Shown piece by piece: positions 36,647 to 48,429 of a stretch of 64,000 nt of DNA. Positions within the stretch are counted from its first letter, which is position 1. Every line of letters starts with the position of its first letter. The stretch comes from Leptoclinus maculatus (Eukaryota; Chordata; Actinopteri; Perciformes; Stichaeidae), in NCBI GenBank assembly GCA_032191485.1, contig JAVDOI010000012.1, positions 15,091,140 through 15,155,139 of the forward strand. The letters are read 5' to 3'. The position numbers and the translations under genes were made by a program. Below the pieces are notes generated by a model. The model saw nothing but the letters and a program-made list of their open reading frames with translations, had not been told where the DNA came from and ran no database searches.

Positions 36647-38834
36647 ATGTTGGCGACGTTGTCGAGGGTTAAAAGCGCGCGGTGGCTGTCTCCGGACACA
36701 CTTTTAGGATACATGTTAGCACGAGCGGTAAGAAGGAAAGAGTCGAGTTTGATCAGCTGTTCTTCCGTACCGGCGGCGTGGAGGCGGAGGGTCACCGGTG
36801 GTTTCAGAGGTGTCAGCACCTCCTGTTCGCTGCTCTCGAAGGTCCGAGACAACCCGAAGAAGAGAGAGCTGTCTGAAAAGAAGCTGGTAAGAATTTGAGC
36901 TAACGCGTAATTTTAATTGTAAATATTTACATGTTTCACTAGATGTATCCCATGGATCATTCTGAAAGAAACCTGTAACACTGACATATGTATCTGTATC
37001 TAAAGTTAGGTAAATTGTCCATAAAGTGATGCCCAAAAACATTATATTGTTGATTATTAATTTCCCATAAGAATGCACTACTGTCAAATTAATCTACAGC
37101 TGATCTACCAGTGGTGGACGTTTTGCAGTACACTTTGTTAAAGCAATACAAACTATATAAATTAAATAATGTTCTGAATCCATCCTCTTGTTGTTGATGA
37201 CTCGCAGTGTGGATTTTGATATATTTTTTTCTGGATTTTGCTCGTAGACCCGTCACTTTGTAGACCACCGACGTGTGAAGCTGCTGGCGGGGTCAGGCGG
37301 TAAAGGGGCCTGCAGCTTTCACAGTGAGCCGCGGAAAGAGTGGGGTGGACCAGACGGAGGCAATGGAGGTGATGGAGGAAGCATCATGATCAAAGGTAAG
37401 TCGGGTGTCCAGTCAAGCAATGTGCAGTCTGTTTGCCATGCATGTTCCACACAATCTCCCCATCCTGTCTTTAGACACCGTACGTCAATCACGTTCACAT
37501 TCAGGGCTGACCACTCTACTAGCTGAAACGATTCACCATATCAACACAGTCCCTCGGGTCAAAAACGAGCTGCCATCATTAATTCCTCATCTACTCGCTT
37601 TCAGCGGACAAGTTTGTGAAGTCGTTGGCGCAAGTGGTTCCGATTTACAAGGGAGAAGATGGGAACTCAGGGGGAAACAAGAACTGTTACGGCAAGAATG
37701 GCGGCCCAACTTGTATTTCCGTGAGTCCATGAATTAGATCACAAATGACTGTAGGAATGTAATTTATGAACACTTTGGGCACGTTTCCACCATAAACCTG
37801 CTGCCTAACTTTTCTTTTTTTTCTTTATTCATAAAGGTACCGTTAGGCACCGTCGTGAAGGAACACGGAGAGACAGTAGTGGACCTTTCTGAGCACGGCC
37901 AGGAGTATCTGGCCGTATTTGGAGGGGCCGGTGGGAAGGGGAATCGATTCTTTCTTTCCAATGAGAACCGAGCCCCAATGAGGGCAACCCCGGGAGTGAC
38001 GGGCCAGGAGAGGGTCCTTCAGCTAGAGCTCCGCACCATGGCCCATGCTGGCCTGGTGAGGAAGAAGACACTCATGTTTGAAATATGCATTATTGCTTTT
38101 CAACCCCCAAAAATGGAATGAACTGATTTTTTTTTCTTCTTCTTATCATCAGGTGGGGTTTCCTAATGCAGGGAAATCGTCATTGTTGAGAGCCATCTCC
38201 AATGCTAGGCCTGCTGTGGCTGCTTACCCTTTTACAACACTCAATCCACATGTAGGAATCGTCAACTACAGGGATCACGAGCAAGTAGCAGGTAGTTGAT
38301 TTGAAGCAAACCATTATTATATTATAGAATCATTATTATTCATTATTTAACCAAGGTATGAGAACGTTTTGAAAGGATCTCGCTTTGTATAATTTGCAGC
38401 TTGTTTCCTGAGTAATACATACGCTCCACTTTTCCCCTCTGCTCTGTGTAGTTGCCGACATCCCAGGCATCATTCGAGGGGCCCATCTTAATCGAGGCCT
38501 CGGCATCTCTTTTCTGCGTCACATAGAGCGCTGTCCGTTCCTCCTCTATGTTCTGGACCTGTCTACTCCCGAGCCCTGGACCCAGCTTCAGCACCTGCAT
38601 TATGAGCTGGACCAGTACGAGCCCGGTCTTTCCCAGAGGCCTCAGGCCATCATAGCCAACAAAATGGACCTCCCCGAGGCCCGGGAGAAGATCGAGACTC
38701 TGAAGAGCCTCGTCACCCAGCGGGTCATCCCCGTGTCGGCTCTCACGGGTCAGAACACAGAGGAGCTCATCCTCCACCTCAGAGAGCTTTATGACGGCTA
38801 CCTTCAAGGAGAAGGCAAACCCACTAGGTGGTAG
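36647..38834 (+). CDS. mtg2: MTG2, mitochondrial ribosome-associated GTPase 2
   Basis: An Obg-family GTPase (GTPBP5/ObgH1) needed for late assembly of the mitochondrial large ribosomal subunit. Six exons: 36647-36886, 37248-37395, 37605-37720, 37837-38055, 38153-38291, 38452-38834. They join in phase to 414 aa, close to the human length. The N-terminus is Arg/Ser/Leu-rich with few acids, as expected of a mitochondrial targeting sequence. The Obg fold lies between about 85 and 240 (KLLAGSGGKGACSFHSEP, GGPDGGNGGDGG, GGAGGKGN). G motifs: G1 GFPNAGKS (243-250), G2 in PFTTLNPHVG, G3 DIPG (290-293), G4 NKMD (357-360), G5 SA (383-384). All are intact. AATAAA follows at 38919-38924. An upstream in-frame TTG is not needed as start; ATG at 36647 is used. 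Confidence 0.95.
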
Positions 38835-38918
38835 TGAAAACTATGTCCTCTTGCTCAAGGGATATTTGTATTGTGTATATATTTGTACTGGAAGATATAG
38901 AATGTATTCAAATTGCTC

Positions 38919-38924
38919 AATAAA
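38919..38924 (+). terminator. MTG2 polyadenylation signal
   Basis: AATAAA, 85 bp after the stop codon, followed by A-rich sequence. This implies a very short 3' UTR. Confidence 0.7.
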
Positions 38925-38939
38925 TATATAAACCAAAAA

Positions 38940-41430
38940 ACTGTTTGTATAAGTTTATTAATGGCTTGCAGCATGATGCTCAATACACTGAAAATATCTG
39001 AGATTTCTTGAAACATTAACAGCTTTCTGCTGCACAACAAAGGGGACACGTTACATGTTCAGAGAAGAGGATGCACTTTTAAATGTTAGGATTGATTTTA
39101 AAATACATAAATAATACAAATTCAGTCAATGGAAGGATATGTGTGCATAAAAACTGTGGGTTTGACGGGGAACCACCACATCATTTACACAATTTGATAC
39201 TTTTCAGTCAAAATTGTCGCAGTTCCTAAATGAGCCAGCAGAGTGCGTGCATCTCATATAATTGTTTTTTTGCCTTTTAGTCAAAGCTCTGTAGAGTCCA
39301 AAAAATAACATTGGTGGGCTGCTGCTGGTTAATGACACAATCTGTATCCATGCTGCACACGCCATTTAACCATTATTTAATCTTTTAAAATGTAAATAAA
39401 TGGGAGTGACATTCACCTTACGAATGCACAAATCATGAACCGCTGTATTGACAATGAACATGTTGACGCTTCGTTTTGTGTGCTTTCTTGAACCTTAATA
39501 TAATTGCATGGGGTCTCTTGCACCATTTGTCCATTGTGTGTGTTGTTTACGTGCTGCTGTATAGCCAACCTGGAGGAACCAGCGGTGTGCAGACACCGCT
39601 GGGTGGTGGCAGCTGCTGTGTCACCTTGGAAGCCCTCATGAGGATCGTCCTGAATTCTCTGGCACCGAGCCTGAACATGGCCATGAAAAAACATGAACCC
39701 ATGCATGAAAGAAAGAATATAAAAGCTACCAGCAGTCCATTTTGATCACACACACACACACACACACACACTGAAAGGGAGTGGTAGGCATCCACTTGGC
39801 ATCCAAGCATGTAACAGATGAGATCAGGCTGAGGGTGTAGAGTGATGCAGGGATGACTTGTTTTTGTAGTCAACAGGAAGTTAACATCGCACTGGTTCCC
39901 TTTACAAAAAGCCAGTGGGGGTTTTCCATTGGATTTTGGCTTATTGTAGAAAATAAGCTCCGTGGCAAACACAAGTTTATGATACTTGGGATTTTTGAAG
40001 CGTGATTGCAATCGATAGAAATAACAAGCTAACGTTAGGATATAAATAAACTTCACCGCAGTAGCATGAGCTTGAGTGTATACAAGGCATTGAGTATTGA
40101 AGGCAGACGTGGCGTGATGGCGTTTAGTAGTCTCATTTAGACGCCTTTTTTAAGACACTTAAAAGCTTCAAAATTCACGAGAGGGGTATCTACTGGTTTT
40201 ATATCGTAGAACAAAACATTCAAATCTCTTAATTTTGTTTCAGGCAACCAAAACCCATTCAATAAACTCATTAACTTGGAGACGAGGGAACTGGAAGTGC
40301 AAAAATGCTAACTGATTTCCAGTTTTTAAAACTGTCTGTGTTATGTTATGAAATATGATGCTCACACGAACGCTTCTGATTTTTCAGGTTATTTTGATGT
40401 AGAGATGGAGGTCCGATGTCTGTGCTTCACCTCATCTCAGGAGATTTAGTTTGCCATGTTGATGTTGACGTTCCCTAGCTTGCTACAACATTGCTTGGAA
40501 CTCACAAAGACAGCTAATGTTTTAACCTCATTGATTAATGATAAACCCTTTGGGGTAATATGTGTTGATGTTTCGATAAATTGTAAATACTTGAATGGCC
40601 AAAGGGGGAATTGTTGTGGAAATGTATCATATCATTCTTTGAGATATAACTTGTATGGGGCCATATGTACCTGACACATGTGTCACACTTTCAAAGTAAT
40701 TATAAGTTAAAAAGTACAACTTGTACTTACTTGAAAAAAATAGGTAATGGTAATGTGCTAAATGAACCTTGTAAACATGGATGCAATATTGAGTCAAAGG
40801 TCACAGTTTAGGTCAAATGTAGTATTGACATGAATTCCCTGTACGTGTTGCTCTGCCAACCCATATTTTACACATATTACTGGGTGATTCCATATTTCAA
40901 AAACACCAATATTGATATTAAGAGTTTTTATTTTTATTTTTTCAGGGGTCGCCTGGGAACCTCCACGATGCTCATTCTGCAACGAAAAAAAGACAAAATT
41001 CATTGTATATCGTGTTTGAATACTGTTGAGTAAATTGGATGAAACTTGTGTGTGAGCATCTGTCCAGTGCTACTGTACAGTTGCTATAGTTACCAAGGAC
41101 CGCCACAAGCCAGGCCATGACTAGGCCCAGTACCCAGTGTCTTCCAGTCTTTTATTCTCCTCTGGGACGTGATTGATAATGAACATGACCCACAGAAATG
41201 TTGTGGAGTTGAGTTCACAATGAAAGATTTTATTTACATGCATAAGTAAAACAAAAATAAAAAAACACATATACTGTATTTATACATATTTTGACCTATA
41301 GTTACATTCAAATAAAAAATGATGATGAAACGGTCTCTTATGCTTTTCCATAATAAACGCACTAACCCTAAAATCAGCATTAGTATCTTTGAAAGAGACT
41401 GATTCATGATCATCTGGTGTTTAATTACCT
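38940..41430. other. intergenic, no gene supported
   Basis: Contains a (CA)n run (39749-39771). An open frame pair around 39476-39745 and 39547-40056 shows no domain and no splice pattern. A fragment of the CAGTGGCGG hAT family lies at 40862-40935. HRH3, the next gene after MTG2 in human, is not seen here. Confidence 0.4.
40862..40935 (+). mobile_element. internal fragment of the CAGTGGCGG hAT family
   Basis: CATATTTTACACATATTACT, then GGGTGATTCCATATTTCAAA and AACACCAATATTGA. It matches 45604-45660 inside hAT copy 2, and the reverse complement near 6370-6440 in copy 1. No termini are attached. Confidence 0.7.
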
Positions 41431-41433
41431 CTA

Positions 41434-41535
41434 CCAAAGAGGTTACGTTTCAGTTTCATTTGTTTGTTGTCCGCAGGATTACAGAAAACGTACTGGCCTG
41501 ATTTTCATGACACTTGGTGTACATTCATTCTTTTT
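41434..41535. repeat. interspersed fish repeat
   Basis: CTCTACCAAAGAGGTTACGT, TTGTTTGTTGTCCGCAGGAT and TTTTCATGACACTTGGTGTA are words of a widespread vertebrate/fish interspersed repeat of uncertain class. Confidence 0.5.
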
Positions 41536-41755
41536 TTTCTTTTGTTAACATTGTAAGATGCACACACACACACACACGAGAAAATTCCATGAAGGAGAAT
41601 TATGAGAGCTCAAAATGATGCCAAACTGCTGTATGATGATGTCATTGAACAATATTAGTGATAAACAAGTGAAATATATAGTTATATAGTATATAAAATT
41701 AAAATAGAACAGCTGCAACAGCTGGTTCCAAAATTAGTATTTTGGCTTGATCTCG

Positions 41756-41943
41756 CATGATTTCTCCGTACTGAAGCCTTATAACGTGGGCCTGCTTCAC
41801 TCAATCAAAGTAAAATCTGTTTTGTGGAGACTTCAAACATGTTGCTATGATTGTTGAGTATTTTAGGCTTCAATCTGCATTATTTCAAATAAATAAATCA
41901 ATATTAAACAAACGTTATAAGGCTTCAGTACGGAGAAATCATG
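41756..41943. mobile_element. 188-bp MITE with 31-bp perfect TIRs
   Basis: The left arm 41756-41786 starts CATGATTTCTCCGTACTGAA; the right arm 41913-41943 is its exact reverse complement over all 31 bases. The interior is unique and non-coding. No clear target duplication is visible, because the right flank runs straight into the AT palindrome array. Confidence 0.8.
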
Positions 41944-42504
41944 TATATATATATCATTTTATGATATATATATATATATATATCATTTTATGATATATAT
42001 ATATATATATATCATTTTATGATATATATATATATATATATCATTTTATGATATATATATATATATATATATATCATTTTATGATATATATATATATCAT
42101 TTTATATCATTTTATGATATATATATATATCATTTTATATCATTTTATGATATATATATATATCATTTTATGATATATATATATATATATCATTTTATGA
42201 TATATATATATATATAATTTTATGATATATATATATATATATAATTTTATGATATATATATATATCATTTTATGATATATATATATATATCATAAAATGA
42301 TATATATATATCATAAAATTATATATATATTTATATATCATAAAATGATATATATAATAAAATTATATATATATATATATCATAAAATTATATATATATA
42401 TATCATAAAATTATATATATATATATATATATATATCATAAAATTATATATATATATATCATAAAATTATATATATATATATATATATATATCATAAAAT
42501 GATA
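41944..42504. repeat. AT array of ATCATTTTATGAT units, inverts midway
   Basis: Repeats of ATATATATATCATTTTATG run from 41950 to about 42285. After that the reverse complement, ATATCATAAAATGATATATA-type units, continues to about 42500. Each unit is itself nearly palindromic, so the block forms one large inverted repeat and many small ones. Confidence 0.9.
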
Positions 42505-42960
42505 TAAATATGGGAGAGGAGAGATGGGAGAGGAGAATATAATCAATATACTAAAGAAAAGCTTTAGTGAGAAATGTTGGGGACTTCTTCTGGAGTATTT
42601 GGAGTCAACAAGACTAATGGATAGAATTTGAGTATTATATATATCATTTTATTTTTATTTTTATTTTTTTTTAAGTTTGTTTGTTTGGTTTTTGTATTAG
42701 AGAGTAATATCCTTAGTCCACACTCCAGATTAGTGGGTGGCGGTAATGCACCTAAAACTTGTTTGCCAACCGCCATTAAACCTTGGTGTGGCACGCGCTC
42801 ATGTGCGCCGTAAACGATATTGGTACGTTTTCATAGAGGCAGCATCAACAATGTTGAAACAAACCATCGACTCCAGTTTGAACAGTGAAATGTCTCCCTG
42901 ATTTTTACCTCTTCTTCATCACCAATTGCTCCAGACTATTTCATCAGTCTGGTGCAGTGG
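42505..42960. other. spacer with LINE-associated block
   Basis: Contains CCAGATTAGTGGGTGGCGGT followed by AATGCACCTAAAACTTG and TTTGCCAACCGCCATTAAAC at about 42725-42782, a block common in fish repeats. No gene seen. Confidence 0.35.
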
Positions 42961-43150
42961 AGGGAGAATAAATTATAAATTATAATTATGAAATTATGAG
43001 TATAAATGAATTACAATAAATGTAGTGGAGTAAAACTTACAATATATTTCATTGTGAAACGTGGTGGAGTGAATAAGATATAACATGGAAATACCCAAGT
43101 AAAGTACCTTAACTGTACTCATGTAAATGTACTTCGTCACATTCCATCAC
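42955..43150. mobile_element. hAT-type MITE (AAGTA-rich family), degraded
   Basis: GGTGCAGTGGAGGGAG at one end and CATGTAAATGTACTTCGTCA then CATTCCATCACCG at the other, with GGAAATACCCAAGTAAAGTA between. Same family as 4430-4925. Confidence 0.5.
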
Positions 43151-43860
43151 CGAAAATATTTATCATAACTTCCACTATTACATCTATTAATCAAATCTCC
43201 TGTTCAATGCATTACTGTCCACTGTCAGGCAAAGTTTTACAGATGTTGACCAACGGTAAAATATGAAGTTTGATAATTTTGTCCTTCTCAATGCCAACAA
43301 TATGTTAAAATCTGCAGCAAATGCAACATTCATTCTCATTTCTGATGTATATGGTTGTAGAAGCCACTTCTCAGTTTTTAAAATTGGAACTGGTCTTTTG
43401 AAACATAAATAACGAAAGATTATAAGCCAAAACATTTTAATTGTCAATGTAGTCTGAATAAATTGATGGGTCAATGCATTTGTGACTTGAGGGCATCCCT
43501 ACTGGTTCATGGAAAACTGTTCAGTCATTCAGAATAAATGAAGGACACTCAATAAAGCATGTTCACTATCAGCATATCAGTTTTTCAATAGAAAATACTG
43601 AAATATCGACGATCAAAGCCAGACGTGATGAAATGTTGCAACAACATGTTGCCAAAATAAATGTACCGCCAGCAGCTCCAATGCAGCTGAATAATTGAGC
43701 ATGTCTGTCACATCAATTTGAGATGGTCGGAGTGCAAGGAACCAAAAGTCAGAATGTTCAAGAACATCCTTAATCCTGCTACTCTTTTTCTCGCTACTAC
43801 AGATGGAGAGCCAAATAACTGTGTTGTTTCTCTTGAACAGATCTGCACACCGAGACCTCA
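43151..43860. other. intergenic, no gene supported
   Basis: Minus-strand open frames at 43187-43474 and 43613-43999 overlap repeats or the retroviral fragment and show no domain. Confidence 0.35.
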
Positions 43861-43881
43861 CAGACACGCCCACCGAATGCT

Positions 43882-44280
43882 GATTTACAACTGTTAGTGG
43901 ACGGTTTGTCATCCCGCTCGCCGGACACGGGAGAAGGGTTGGTTGGGTTTGCTGTAGTCTCATCATATGACACTCTGTGCAGCGATAAGTTGGCATCACA
44001 CTTTTCTGCTCAAGCTGCAGATCCTGTGGCTCTTAAAGAAGTCTGTAAGCGCGCTGCTGGCAAAATAGTTAACATTTACACAGACTCTAGCTATGCCTTT
44101 GGTGTAGTGCACGACTTTGGTGCCCTGTGGAAACACAGAGGCTTTCTGACATCATCCGGCAAGCCCATTCCTCACCACCGTCTCGTGGCCGACTTGCTAG
44201 AAGCCATACTGCTCCTTAATGGCACATTCCTGCACCACTCCTCTATTGTAAGATGCCTGACTGGGGTGAAGCCACTATAG
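43882..44280 (+). mobile_element. endogenous retrovirus pol fragment, RNase H
   Basis: An open stretch reads as a retroviral RNase H domain. It has a VDG motif near the start (first catalytic Asp) and a YTDSSYAFG motif (third catalytic Asp). At the usual AEL position the residue pair is A-D, so the catalytic Glu is replaced. The type is closest to gammaretrovirus/epsilonretrovirus-like pol. It is closed by a stop at 44278-44280. No intact RT, integrase or env, and no LTR pair, is seen. Upstream and downstream sequence may be further decayed pol. Confidence 0.75.
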
Positions 44281-44729
44281 CCTATAGCATGGAAGAGCTT
44301 CCAGCTGGTCAGGCCACTGCGGCACAAAGATGACATTAAACCCCTTTGCTTCACGAAGGGCTGCTGCACAGGTTCAGTGTGTATACCAGGTGGTCACATT
44401 CTGCTGCTCCCTTTGATTTGAAAGAATGCTCCTACTAAGCACTAATTTACAGACACAGCCAGAGATGTCCCACCTGGTATGTTCCTCTCCTTAAGGACCC
44501 TGTGGGAGACTGTGGGGAAATTCTCTCAGGTATTTGCAGCCTCAGTCTACATCAAGATGTCCTCCTGGGAACCCCCCCCCCCCCCCCCCCTCCTCCATCT
44601 GCAGAGCCACATGTGTATGCATTACACAGATTACTACACAAGTATCTCTGCCATATGACAGTCCGCACCTTTTCCAGATGGTGATGCAGATGAAAGATAC
44701 GATTCCGGCTCCTTTTCATCAGATTCATA
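44281..44729. other. decayed retroviral-like flank, C-run
   Basis: No open frame of note is seen. A run of about 20 C lies near 44571-44590. It may be residual pol sequence, but I cannot assign it. Confidence 0.3.
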
Positions 44730-44737
44730 ATCATACG

Positions 44738-45785
44738 CAGTGGCGGCTGGTGGAAAATGTTCTTGGTAGGGCTGTGCCACATCCAATCAATTTCAGCAAA
44801 CATCCCAGAATGATTTAATGCAAACAAATTAAGGTATCAAACGCGCATTACTACTTTGCAGTTAAACATTTAACATTTATTCCAACACGAAAAAAAGCAG
44901 TAAATAACACTTTCACAAACACGTCAGGACATCTTATTTTAGTCACCCTCACAGGGAGTTCAGTATAATATAATATATATAACATATAATAATATTCTGT
45001 ATAATATAATAATATATATATATATATCATATAATATTCTGTATAATATAATAATATATATATCATATAATATTCTGTATAATATAATAATATATATGTC
45101 ATATTCTGTCCCCGTTGTTTTAAAAAGATAAATAAGTTATTATCATGACGTCATCCAGCTAGTCAAACCTGTCTGGTGTACAGCTAGTAGAGAAGCTTCA
45201 TGTACTGCTTCTCTTTCCTGCTAGTCTGCTGTCTGATTGTGAGGTCAGGCTGATCTGGGATCAGCTCTTTCAGTAGTTTCTCCTCTCAGTTCTCCTCTCA
45301 AACGGGTCTTGGAGGAGTAGTGCTCGCGCTGGCGCTCTCCTGTAGAGACTTCTCCTGACGAGAACGCGCAGCTTGGGGCAGGAAAAAAACTGCCCCAAGC
45401 TGAATCTATTTGAGGACGCTGATTGGCTGAATTGTATGTCACTCATTTATATCTTTACTCAGCATTGGCTAAACTGCTTTATAGACCCGCCTCTTTGGGG
45501 CAGTTTTTCCAGCGCCCCAGCAGCTGAGACGTGCACACACAGAGAGGAAGAGCAGACAGGCAGAGAGGACAAGCAGGAAAAGCATATATTTACCGCAGAT
45601 ATCATATTTTACACATATTACTGGGTGATTCCATGTTTCAAAAACACAAATATTGACAATTTGTATAGTTTATTTTTATTTTAAATTTTATTTTTATTTA
45701 TATTTTTATTTTTATTTTTATTTTTATTTTTTGTAGCACTAGGGGGGGCGGCGCCCTAGCGCCCTCTATGGACCAGCCGCCACTG
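44738..45785. mobile_element. hAT-like element, CAGTGGCGGCTGG family, copy 2
   Basis: Termini CAGTGGCGGCTGG and CCAGCCGCCACTG are flanked by a perfect 8-bp target duplication, atcatacg (44730-44737 and 45786-45793). The interior matches copy 1 (6289-7569) in reverse orientation, including the AT array (44955-45105) and a CTGATCCCAGATCAG-type stretch. It lacks an intact transposase. The insertion lies just beyond the ERV fragment. Confidence 0.9.
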
Positions 45786-45793
45786 ATCATACG

Positions 45794-47384
45794 CCACACC
45801 AACAACTACAAGAGGAACATTTTGAGTAAGACTACTTACTGTGCCAGTACTGTTTTTTGTAAGGGTCATTTGATTTGACAAACTGTAAATGCTGAATATG
45901 CAAAATGCATTTCATATGCATTGAAAACATTCTAAGATGTTGAAAATAATAATAATTGTGGAATTCATTGTGTTTGCGTCCATTTGTTTTAAGTATAAAG
46001 TGCAATCCTTTAAACGTTTGTGTTTAAAGTAATCGAAAATGATTCAGAATAGATTGCAATTTTTCAGTAACCGACTACATTTGAAAATAATCTCACCCAA
46101 ACCCTGACTGCCTTTTACATTCATCTCTATATTTTGCGATGCTCTCACGGTCACATATTGTGTCAACAGACAGGTTCACGCTACACTGACGTCTCCGAAG
46201 CCTCACTACAGCGGCTGCTAACAAATGAATGTGTGTTCCCTGACTTGCTCTCTGTTAGCTGTTGTGGAGCATCCAGGGAGCCCATATCTAGAAGAGAGCA
46301 GCCGACCCACTGTCAGCAATACGTTGTCTCAATTTCCGCATATATTTTTTTCCCAGGAGCTGGTAAACCTGATAGTTTATGCAGACTTCATAACTGTAAG
46401 CCAGATCATCAAAAGAATATAAACATGATGCCAGAACAGCTCTATTAAGTATCGCCCACTTGGCAGTCACATTAAGTTTTATGTGTAAAAGAAAGAGGGG
46501 TAATATGAGGTCATATAATAGAACATATGTGTCCAGAACAGGTCAATTACTCTTCAATGTTCCTGTACATAAACTTTTCCCTGCAACTGCCGAAAGGGGG
46601 ACCACTTCCTCTATGTCTCAGCTCCTACATCCACTCTAATCCATCTCTTCTTCCAGTTCTTTAAAACTAATTTGAATCAAAATGCATTACAAGGCTCTTA
46701 TTTGTCCTTGTCTAATTGTTTTCATTCCTCTCTGTTACTCTGCCATTTCCTTTAGTGCAGGATTGCTGCATAGTGCAAAACATCGAAATGCAAAGTCTCT
46801 TTTCTTTATTTGAAACAAAGTCAGGTTGTACTGAGAACTATACGTGAATATGATTCACATGAGTACAAATAGACTGACTTTTAATGGTGGAACATGATGA
46901 TCTATAATTTATAGCCACATTTCAAACAAACAAAAGGCAACAACAGATCATATTTTTGACCTTTAAAAACACATTAATTAAGGACAGTTGGCAAATTAAA
47001 TACAGCACTGAGTCATTGTGCTTGTTCTAATCACACCCATCTTTGAACTATGCCTTCATTTGGATCTCAACTCTGTGAAGTCTTTTTACCGCACCAAGAT
47101 GTTATCACGTTGACATCACCTTAGACATATAAACACTTGGCAAAGTACTCCAAACCGCCTCTTAAGTAGGTGTCACCGAGGCCAAATTTTTCCATGATAG
47201 CACGCACACAAACACACACACACACACGCTCACAAGGTAAACATAATTACACTTGCCGGTATTGAGGCGGGTTAACATGATCTTTTAAAAAATATAGAAT
47301 ATATGATTCCTTAAAAAATAAAAAAAGATTCAGAGACATGTGGTACATGTGAGACATATGTACCCACATAGAAGCTCATTCATG

Positions 47385-47390
<6 letters not shown>
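45794..47390. other. intergenic, no gene supported
   Basis: Two overlapping plus-strand frames at 46134-46448 show no recognisable domain. They might be decayed retroelement sequence, but nothing supports this beyond position. Confidence 0.35.
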
Positions 47391-47444
<54 letters not shown>

Positions 47445-47454
47445 CACACACACC

Positions 47455-47487
<33 letters not shown>
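47388..47487. repeat. (CA)n compound microsatellite
   Basis: Two CA runs are separated by CCTACACACACACCAACA. They lie downstream of CDH26. Confidence 0.95.
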
Positions 47488-47490
<3 letters not shown>

Positions 47491-47568
47491 CAAAACTGGC
47501 TTGACAAGCTGGCAGTGCAATGCAGTTACATGGAATGATCAGTGGTTATCATACTTCGTTGGAAGTGC

Positions 47569-48429
47569 TTTATTCACACACTGACACACCTTCATACCTT
47601 TGACACTCACATAGAAGATGTTGATTGGATTTTTCCCACTCTAAAAAAATATGTCAGCATTTCAAGAAAGGACTTGTTGTGAATACATGACCAGACAGAT
47701 AGACGGTTCCATGTAACAACAGCAAAGGCTAAAACAATGCATGAAAAAAAACCGTCCTAAAATAAGTCTTAAGATATAGAATATATATATATATATTCCC
47801 ACATAGAAAACAATATTCAATTGAATGTTGAAAACATATTCAAAACACTTTTGCCGTATACCACGTTGACTGAAAATGTTCCGCTTGAAGTTTTGACTTT
47901 GAGCAGCTGTTGTTGCAGCCGTGTCTTCATTACCCTATCTCCACATACCATGGCCCTGCCCCCACACACACCCAGTTTCATATCCGTGGCATATCATGTG
48001 CCGCTGCAAAGAAAAGATGACCTCGTGATAAGGTATAGAGTAAAGTTTTGCGTACATTTAAAAGCAGTTCATTCTATTCCCCACGTCACACTTGAAATCC
48101 CTCGTTCCCCGCCCAACACCAGAATATTTTTGGCCTAAATTTCATCGACTTTTCAGTAGGAATGACATTTAATCTGAGACCCGCCGCCGCACTTGAACAA
48201 AAACAGGTTGAGTAACATGGCGGATGAAATGTTTCTGTCGCTAACAAAGGTCTCCATAGCAGTTCAACTGAACTGAAAGTTTGAAAGCTAAGCAAACGTA
48301 TCCAAATGTATCCAAAGATTAATGCAATTCGCAGCCATTTTTCCCACCAGGTTGCATTGTGAGACATGTTGTCTCCTCTAATATATTACAGATAAAATCA
48401 GTGCAGTTTTGATCTACATTCATATTCTA
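47569..48429 (-). other. likely CDH26 3' UTR
   Basis: The 860 bp after the cadherin stop reach an antisense AATAAA (plus TTTATT at 47569-47574). Weak open frames here have no domain. The extent is inferred. Confidence 0.35.

Noticed and set aside
39413..40056. Possible gene downstream of MTG2
   Set aside because: Frames on both strands near 39550-39700 are moderately GC-rich, but no domain, splice chain or HRH3-like transmembrane pattern is visible.
41944..42504. Regular array considered as a CRISPR-like repeat array
   Set aside because: Units are AT dinucleotide runs without unique spacers, in a eukaryotic genome.
46134..46448. Two overlapping frames, thought to be ERV env
   Set aside because: No transmembrane or fusion motif, no link to the RNase H fragment, and a hAT element lies between.
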